Assembly (NCBI GenBank): GCA_013396995.1
Contig: VWZP01009169.1
Span: forward strand, 2,108,218 to 2,172,217
Length of the DNA: 64,000 bases
Source: Dicaeum eximium
Lineage: Eukaryota > Chordata > Aves > Passeriformes > Dicaeidae
Direction of reading: 5' to 3'
The notes beneath the pieces are model-generated. The model was not told the origin of the DNA. It did not search any database and worked only from the letters and a program-made list of their open reading frames with translations. Positions 56,313 through 64,000 of this stretch are shown here, piece by piece. The position numbers and the translations under genes are program-made. How positions within the stretch are numbered: the stretch's first letter is position 1; each line of letters starts with the position of its first letter.

Positions 56313-59300
56313 AATGCTTTGACTCTACTCTGTTGCACATGAGCATGTTAATTAAAGGTATTTTCATAACCAGCACCTGCAGCGCGTTCTGCTTCCCACT
56401 GTTGCAAAGTCCTTTCTCGGAGCCTATGCAGCTGAGCCTGAAGCTGTGGAAGGCCACATCACCCACTGACCACCCAGCAAACCCCCATGTCCAGCTGAAG
56501 CTGTGAATGAATGTGAAAGGCTGCCAGAGAAGAGCCACACTTTGCAGGTGAAAATCAGTGAACTTTCACTGCCCTATACAGTGAGGCAGGAGGTGGGTTG
56601 TAAATCTTCAAACAATGGATAAATGGCCTGGCCTATCAAATATGAAATTGGATGAAGCATATGCAGAAACTTATCAGTCTTAAGAGAGAATCTAGGTCAT
56701 ATGAGGGCCAAGCAAAAGCTGAGCACTTTTGTCATGATGCAGTCTCAGGTTACGCCATGAATATCTAACACAGAGAGGAAAATCACTCCTTTACGTCCAC
56801 TTCTGGTAATAGCTCTCATGACACTGAAGGCAGAATACCATTTAAGTGAATTTGATAACTAACTCTAGAAATAAGGGAATTAGAGCCATCAGTAAATCTT
56901 TTCACCTCAGAACCTAAACAAATAGAGTCAAATTGCTATCTGGTGTGATCTAATTGAATTCCGTGGATTTACAACCTCAGAAGAACTTTAACCAATAAAG
57001 AGAAGAATGTAAATGTTTTATTCTGATACTTGTGACATCACAAAGCTAATATAGCTATGCAACGAAGAAAAGATTTCTAAGCACATTTGTCTAATTTAAT
57101 TCGCGCTTATAATCAAAAGTAATTAAGTACATTCCATGAAATTGCAGAAAGGAGAAAAGAATGCTGAAGAATGTCGCTTCATTCGTGGGACTGAGATGCA
57201 TTTTGTTGTTTCCTGCTGTTTATCTTTAGCTCTGCGAGCAGGAGTTCACATTTATGTTCAGTTATCAGCTGCCAACCTAGAGCCCATTGGAAGATGCATG
57301 TCATTTCCAGAAGGATCTTAATAAACACCACCAGTGGAGAGGCATTTCACACTTGGCAGTTCATCTGTCAGAGCAAGATATAGCTTCAAATTATTTCCAT
57401 GCCCATTCTGCAAGTGTTCATGGAAGACAACTAATGCCCAGAAGATAATACTCAGGGAAGACACAAGTTAGAGAGGCCTCATTGTTTTCATTAGGAGAGA
57501 GCACAGCTCAGCAAGCTCAGTGGTGACACTTGTCTTCCATTGATATGCTACACCAATTCATCAGGCCAGTGGAAAAAAATAGAAATTTCCTTGCAATGAC
57601 GAGCTCAGTGCTACTAACAGCATTCCATGGCTCTGGGGTGCCACTGCCAAACCTCTCTCAACTACATCATGGTGGACAGATGATCTGCAGGGGGAAATAG
57701 GGCCCAGACAAGTGCTTGCATCACACAGAAAAGCCCTTTGACCTCCATAGGAGCCTGTCTCTTTAGCAGTGTCAGTTATAGTCTTCTGTTTCCCTAAGAA
57801 ATTCTGGAAATTGCCAAAGTTACTCCAGCTTAAGAATAAGGCCATAAAGTTCATACATGAATCAAGTGGGTGAAAGTGGTAGCACTCACCAGAGCATGGC
57901 CCATGTCCCTCTGGACTGTGCTTCCACTGCCTTGTTTATCTGTTCCTCTCTCCCCACTTTCCCATCTTTTTATCACCTTCCTCCAATTCTTGGATAAGAG
58001 GGAGAATGGGATGATAGCAAACAGAGAAAACAGGATGCCTGACTCACAAGCAGGCAGCAGAAACTGAAGTAAGTATGGGTGTCTTACATTCCCTCCCAAA
58101 TGGAGAGACAAAGGCACAAAGAAAGGCATGCATCCACAGAATCTCAGGAAAGATGTCCATATGAGCAGTGCATCTAAGGAAAGGCATGGCTGAGAGTGTG
58201 TCCCCACAGCATAACAAGGTTGTAGCAGGTCTTGAGAAACAGGAGCTCTGCAGTCCTGGACATGTATCCCAGAGGTTTTTCCCTTTTCTGCTTGTCACCA
58301 TGGAGATCACTGCATCATTACACTGCAAGTTCACTACTCCCAGCTACTGCCAGCGGGTAACTACCGAGTCTGGGGACACACACACACACACAGACACAGA
58401 GTCAAACACACACTCTCTGAGAATGTGTAGCTCTTCCTTAACGACAAGGGTGTTGTGACTTTTTCTTGTTCTAAGAAAATCTACCCATCAGCTTCCTCCA
58501 GCCCATGAAACATTTTTTCTGGGCCACTTCTACAAGAACCACTCCATTCTACGAAGAGTTAATGTGGAATGCAAATGAAATATATATTTAAAAGGCTGAC
58601 GAAGGCATGACAAAGCTGGAGGCTACTGAGCAATATCTGCTCCTGTGAAGTGTAAACCCACTGCATTTATTTGCCCCATAGCTTAACCTAGTTCTGAGCT
58701 TCACTGGCTGGTAGAAAGGTGAAGCACAGGGTTTTTGGACATGGCAAGATCAGCAAATTTCAGAAAGTCATAGCTCAAAGGTGTGGGTGGTTTTACACTT
58801 CTTCTTTAAGCCCAGATGCTAACCATGCTAAAATGCACGTTTATTATGCAGCCTGGCAAGATTTCAGAGATTTTATTGAAAGGCCATTTTGTTATGTTTA
58901 TTAGATTTGTCAAAAAGGCATTTTATGATGTTTATGAGAGAGCATATAAATTTATGAAACTGTAACTTTTTTTTCAAAAAAAAGCCTTTGCTGGAAATCA
59001 AATAATGCAAGTAGTAAAACCTCCCATCAGAAAAATCCAGGCAGAATTTTCCATCAGGCAAGGTACAGACATCCACAGAACAATCTGTGAAATACTGTCA
59101 ATAAAATCCATGCTGTAAAGCAGTGGAAAAGATGCTGGGTGCATGCAGGAAGGCTGCAATGCTCCCAGCTGGGTGCACATGTGGCCATTCTGTCTGATGT
59201 CCTTGCCTGACTACAAGTGAGGGGCCTGCTGGATTTGTTGCCCCAGCTTTTACAGAAGGAAGGAACAAGGTTCTGGCTTGTATTTGGCTTTGTGTTGTGT

Positions 59301-60052
59301 ACTGCTGCCCATAATAATCACTTGTCCCTCTGCTCTCCAGAACATAGCTGGCTGGGATAGACAAAGTGCACAGGAATGAGCCACAAGCACATCCTACACC
59401 AGCTCTCTGCTCCATCTCCAATCCAGAAGTTCATTCTCTTTGCTGCTGCTGCTGCTTTTCATTTACTGCTGTTCATTTCCCTCTCCCTCCTACACCCCCT
59501 TCAAGTAAAAAGCTGTCTTGTATTTCTGCTCAGAGAGCTCCCTTCTTCTGCTCATTTTTTTCTTTTGTTCATCCTCCGCAGTAACATCAGGATGATGTGA
59601 AACACTTGATCTCTTCCCTTTTCTTTCTTACTTAGGAGGTCACTTTGGTACCCTGCAACTGATGCTCTCCCCTTTCTTGGAGACTGTGACAGGGCAGCAG
59701 GATAGGCTGACAAACAGATTAAGCCATTACTGTGGCAGCTGGGATCTTGATCAATGACAATGACAGCCATGACAATGTTTCCAAAATGAGGATTTTGGAA
59801 TGTCATTCCCTACTCTCTCTTCCCAGGCAGGGGAAGATGTAGCAACAATAAAATATTTCCCACGTTGCTTCCATTTTGCTGAGGTACCCTAAGAAGTTGG
59901 AGAGGTGGTGGGGATGAGAGGTGTTGGGAGGTTAGGCAGGAGAAATCCATGCACTCAGGAGCTGAAAGAGTAGGAATGGGGAGAGAATTAAGTCAGCCCT
60001 GCCTGTGTGTCAAGGCACATTGTTCTTATGCTGGAGAAGTTCATCCTGCCAT
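56313..60052. other. Unique gene-free sequence with an AC microsatellite
   Basis: No gene supported. It contains the AC run at 58376-58392, a GCT run near 59442-59456, and a repeat-free AT-rich block at about 56930-57320 that may be a conserved element. Confidence 0.5.
58376..58392 (+). repeat. AC dinucleotide microsatellite
   Basis: Seventeen bases of pure AC repeat continue as an interrupted ACAGACACAGAG tail. Confidence 0.9.
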
Positions 60053-60170
60053 GAATCATAGAATCATAGCATTTCTGAGCTTGGAAAAGACCTTCAAGGG
60101 TCCAACTGTTAACCTAGCACTGCCAAATCCATCACTAAACCACATCCCTATTTCTGCACTTACATTTACA
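60053..60170 (-). mobile_element. CR1 LINE 3'-end fragment
   Basis: The plus strand begins with GAATCATAGAATCATAGCAT, the complement of the CR1 terminal repeat. It continues GCTTGGAAAAGACCTTCAAG, GTTAACCTAGCACTGCCAAA and CACTAAACCACATCCCT. These are the complements of the same blocks seen near 51770-51890 in the plus-strand copy at 51.5 kb (GGACATGGTTTAG, GTAGTGCTGGGTTAATGG). The element is on the minus strand, truncated after about 118 bp. Confidence 0.9.
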
Positions 60171-63100
60171 GCTTGCTCCATGATGTATCAAAATGAAACA
60201 GATCTAATACAGACTTAATAGAAATAACCACTGCTAGAATACTGGAAGAAATAAAAAACTAAATGCATGAAAGCTTGCAATTTCCAGCTGGTACTTTTTG
60301 CACTGTTTTTATGTGTTCTAAGGTACACAGTGAAAATTGTGTAAATGTACTACTCCTAGAGTGACTGTTGTCTTTTAAACAGTTGTTTTCCAAAACACAC
60401 ATGATATTTTGGCACTGGAAAAGCAAAAAGAGTGTTGCAACCACAGAATTTCAATTTCAAAAGTTTTTTGTTAAATAAGGCTCTGAAGGGCAGAGAAGGG
60501 AGCTATTTGAAAGCAGAGCATAGACAAGGGAGATGTGATCACTTTGTGTAGTCAAAGAGTCGTCTCACAGGTCTTCACTTCACCAGTAACACTTCTGGAC
60601 TGCTTTGCCTGGCACTCTTGGTGAGGAGGTGCAGCACCGCCCTGCTCGCTGCTCTCCCTCATTCCACTAGGGGACATATTCAAAGCACAATGCCAAGTCG
60701 AGTCCTGAAATAACCTTACTAGATCTAAACTCTGATGATGCCAAGAGTGTGATGTGACAGTGACCAGCCCAGGGGTATTTAATCTCCTTCCATTTCCACA
60801 CATCTTGTTTTGGGAAATATACCTCATAAAATGCCATGGGAGCTGAAAGCTGACAGTGTCCATCAGATAGCAAAGTGCCTTGTTTATTGCCCAAGCTCTC
60901 CCTAGCTGCAGTAGACTTGGATGCCCCTATTAAATATTTATCCATCTGAAAGTGCTGCACTGTCATTAGTTGCATTGAGGAGCAGGCATGTACCACAGTG
61001 ATTGGCCTGAAAAGTATGAAAATGCAAAAGGCTGGGAGAATGGGGATGGTGAGTAAGTGACAGTGTGCAATTATTCTGCAAATTTTAGAGGAATGATCAT
61101 CACCAAACAAAACTTCCTTGCCATGGATACTGCTTTCAGTGGACTTAGAATCCACAACCCAAACAGTTTGAAGAAAATGCCTAATTCTTTTGGCCTAAAA
61201 TAACATCAATTGCAGGGCTCAAAGAACACATTGGTGTGCCTTTCCTCATCCCTCCCTCTATAACCCCAAGATACACCTGAACATAAAGTCTACCACCACC
61301 ATCTTGAGCACTCTTTTACTGTAGCTATACAGCAAATTTATGTTGTATTTAAGGATCATCCTTGTCTGGGTCTGTCCAGGGTTTTTGTTTGTTTGCTTTT
61401 CCACAGGGAAAAGGTCCTAGGTTTACAGGAATTTTACATTCTTGTAGCCCTGAGTAAGTTAGGATAGGACTCCTCTCTTCCACCAGCACAGGTCACGGCA
61501 CATAAGCTTCTGCACCAAATATCAGACACAAAGCCTTGGGGAAGAAGTTGGTACATGAAACATTGACAGAGACCTTGTTTACAGACTCAGAGTTTTCTCT
61601 CCTATTTTTGCCAGTTTTATTCCATCTTTGCTGCCATGAGCTATATCCTAAGTACATCCTTCTCCATCATTTTAGTGTATACTCCTATATCTCCAGGTGT
61701 CACTCGCAGCATGTCAGCTTTTTCTGAGCGTATCGAGACCTATGAATCCTGGATGACTCCTCATTTTCTGGGCAAGGAGATTGTTATGTGTGAAATAGTG
61801 CATCAGATTTTGAGTATGTATTCACAGGCTACTTTTGGGTACATGCACCATTAGCTGAATCCCATTGGCTTGGCCCTTGATCCAGAAAGAGCCTACAGGT
61901 AAGCAGATGAAACAACCCCAGCATGAAGAAATATCATATGGGATATCAGCAAGAGGCCAGGTAGAAAAGTTCAAAGTATAGATGTGTCCACACAAAACTT
62001 AATACACCATAGCTCATCCAAAGATTTTTGCACAAGCCGCTTTTTAAATCAATCCAGTGTATCAAAAGTGAACATTGACTTGCTGTAGTTCACTGTGTGA
62101 ATTCAAAGTGTTTCAGGTTTGTAAGGAGAAGGTAGTACAAAAGCACAAATAGAATAAGCTGGCCATTAGGTAGCATTTGTCATGTGGCTGTGAAAAACTG
62201 AGGAAAGCACGTGAGCAGCACACACGAGAGAGCCACAAAAGAAAGGAGGATCAGAGGGAATGTTAGAGCTTCTTCCTCTTTAGAATTTATTTAACCCACT
62301 GACTGCTCATTTGTTTAATNGAAAGACCTCCATAGTTCTTGGATGATACATTAAGAATACCTTAATCAGCACTTTGGGGTGCTACCCTTTGGACTGAACA
62401 TTGCCTTGGCATAATCTCAGTGCCTTCCACCAAGATGCTCCCCATTACAATAGAGCTGACTTTGTCCTCTCTTCCTGGTGCCACATAACTGTGCTCAGTA
62501 GTTATGAAAGGAATGTATGAAGCAGAAATGAAACAGAAAGAACAGTATGACTGCAGCTTCATGAATTTTACTCCAATCCAAATGAACTTGGAAAGATTTC
62601 TAGGTAAGCTTTTAAAGTCAGGGAATATTAAGGCGTCAGATTTTTTAAGTCTATCAGCACTGACACTGATTTATTATTTTCTGTATCACTTTAAACATCA
62701 GGATTCATAGACAATCTGTCAGACTTTCAGAAGAGACTGTCTAAGCACTGTGAGGTCACAAATGTCTTGGAAACCAGATGTCCTTAATATCTGCTTGCTG
62801 TTAGCAGGTCAGAGTTTCTTGTCCACTGAGAACCTCACTTTGCCTCTGGTAAGCTGACAGAGATTACTTGACCAAAGAGAATTTGCCTCATACGTAGAGG
62901 TGGCTATTGCCAGTGCTGGTGAAGACCTGAGATCTTCCAAGGTTTGGAGCATTGTAAATTGTGGGAACAACTTTACTGCACTGTGCTCTAGGGCTTTTGG
63001 AAAAGAACCAACAGGGGTGGGAAAAAAGGCATGGCTCTGAGGGGCTCGATCACCCCTCCCCAGTGCAGTTTGCTTTCCTTGTGATGGGATGGCAGTGAGT

Positions 63101-63793
63101 ATCTGTCAGCTCAGTCCCACTTTCCCTTTCCTTCCACCTGTGCTGCCCCAGATAGGTTTGCATCCTTTCCCTGAGTCTGTGGAATCCTCTGTCTGCACAC
63201 CATGAAGCCTTGATGCTCCTGTAAGATAAGCAGAAGGGTATGTGAGAGACTGGATGGGTTCCAAACTACTCCCTGGGCAGCTCAAAGCAGAGCAGCTTGT
63301 GGCTGAAGAGATGGCAGCATTCAAAATACCTGGGCTCCCCCAAGCCAGGGACTTGAGTTCCAACAGGGCCAATTCAACCAGCTATTCCTAGTTACCCTTC
63401 TGCACTCCACATATTTTCCTGTCTCTAATGCTTTAGAGAAGACATCACATCCTGAAGCTGTGCCTACTTTGTATGCCTACAACATATTTTGAAGCACTCT
63501 TGGTGAAAGCTGGGTCTTCCCCAGTGATTCTCAGTAATGTTTGCACCAAGAGTTATCCAAATATCTAACTGACAGGAATCCTAGACCTTCTGGGGAGTAA
63601 ATTTTCTGGGGAGGTATTCAATAGATAAGATATCCTGCTATGTATATATCAATATTTACAATTTCTAGGACCAATTCTGGAGTCTCACTGAACAAGTGGA
63701 AGAAAACACACATATTTTGACAGTGCTGTGTATGCACTTTGGGCCTCATATCTAATTTACAATGTGCTTTGGGAGTAAAGGTGTCCTATAAAC
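60171..63793. other. Unique gene-free sequence, one undetermined base
   Basis: It contains N at 62320. The longest frame of the window (60667-61155 minus, 162 codons), which begins in the CR1 flank, has no domain, and I do not call it a gene. No repeat recognised. Confidence 0.5.
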
Positions 63794-63851
63794 ATAATTG
63801 TTAGTAACAGTAAGTAACTAACAATTAATAAGATAATTGTTAGTAACAGTA
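63794..63851 (+). repeat. 19-bp direct repeat with nested inverted repeat
   Basis: ATAATTGTTAGTAACAGTA occurs at 63794-63812 and 63833-63851. Between them, ACTAACAATTA (63817-63827) is the exact reverse complement of TAATTGTTAGT (63795-63805). So direct and inverted copies of one motif lie within 58 bases. It is a small template-switch-like rearrangement. Confidence 0.85.
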
Positions 63852-64000
63852 TCTCCAAAAGTCCCAAAACAGTCAGCTAGGAACAGATACAGGGTGTTCT
63901 GCATGTTTGTCAAACCAAACAGAACCAGCATAGGAGAGTATTTCTCATCTTTTATTAGAATGAAGCAGAGAAACAGTATGAACAAATATAATTAAAAATA

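Noticed and set aside
60667..61155. Longest open frame, 162 codons, minus strand
   Set aside because: No domain, compositional signal or splice context. The length is near what chance gives in 128 kb of two-strand sequence.

Overview
The window looks like non-coding DNA from a bird. The main evidence is four degraded copies of the 3' end of CR1, the dominant avian LINE. They lie at 17845-17995, 39812-39995, 51508-51896 and 60053-60170, and all but the 39.8 kb copy show the typical terminal ATTCTATGATTCTA-type repeat or its complement at their 3' end. Composition is AT-leaning and CpG-poor, with vertebrate-type simple repeats and no dense coding. I cannot name the species or chromosome. One undetermined base (N) lies at position 62320.

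I find no protein-coding gene that I can support. The longest open frames are about 150-160 codons. They show no family motif and no exon-intron logic, and they are what chance gives in 64 kb. The window is best read as a gene desert or a very large intron carrying old repeats.

Layout. 1-15.9 kb: unique sequence with a 47-bp near-perfect hairpin at 5.5 kb, a possible tRNA-derived SINE scrap at 7.9 kb and a splice-acceptor-like T tract at 2.3 kb. 15.87-16.02 kb: a fossil reverse transcriptase of the L2/CR1 superfamily on the minus strand. 17.05-17.60 kb: the only CpG island, with a pure pyrimidine tract, a G-quadruplex motif and a good CTCF-like site; this is the best candidate promoter or boundary. 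17.8-19.8 kb: a CR1 tail, then a 1.1-kb AT-rich array of roughly 170-bp units interrupted by long palindromic hairpins. 19.8-39.8 kb: mostly unique sequence, with two very old CR1/L3-like reverse transcriptase fossils (28.3 kb minus, 31.3 kb plus), a 20-bp palindrome with a central E-box, and a G-rich quadruplex motif at 36.0 kb. 39.8-64 kb: three CR1 tails, a GT microsatellite, a 16-bp-stem hairpin at 45.7 kb, a splice-site-bounded stretch at 44.9 kb that could be a non-coding exon, and a polypyrimidine pentamer tract at 50.6 kb.

The only plausible functional core is the CpG island and its CTCF-like site, plus several repeat-free AT-rich blocks rich in homeodomain-type TAAT cores that could be conserved enhancers. 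No comparison could be run, so these are hypotheses. I did not find a new multi-gene system. The hairpin-punctuated array at 18.6-19.8 kb is the most unusual structure.
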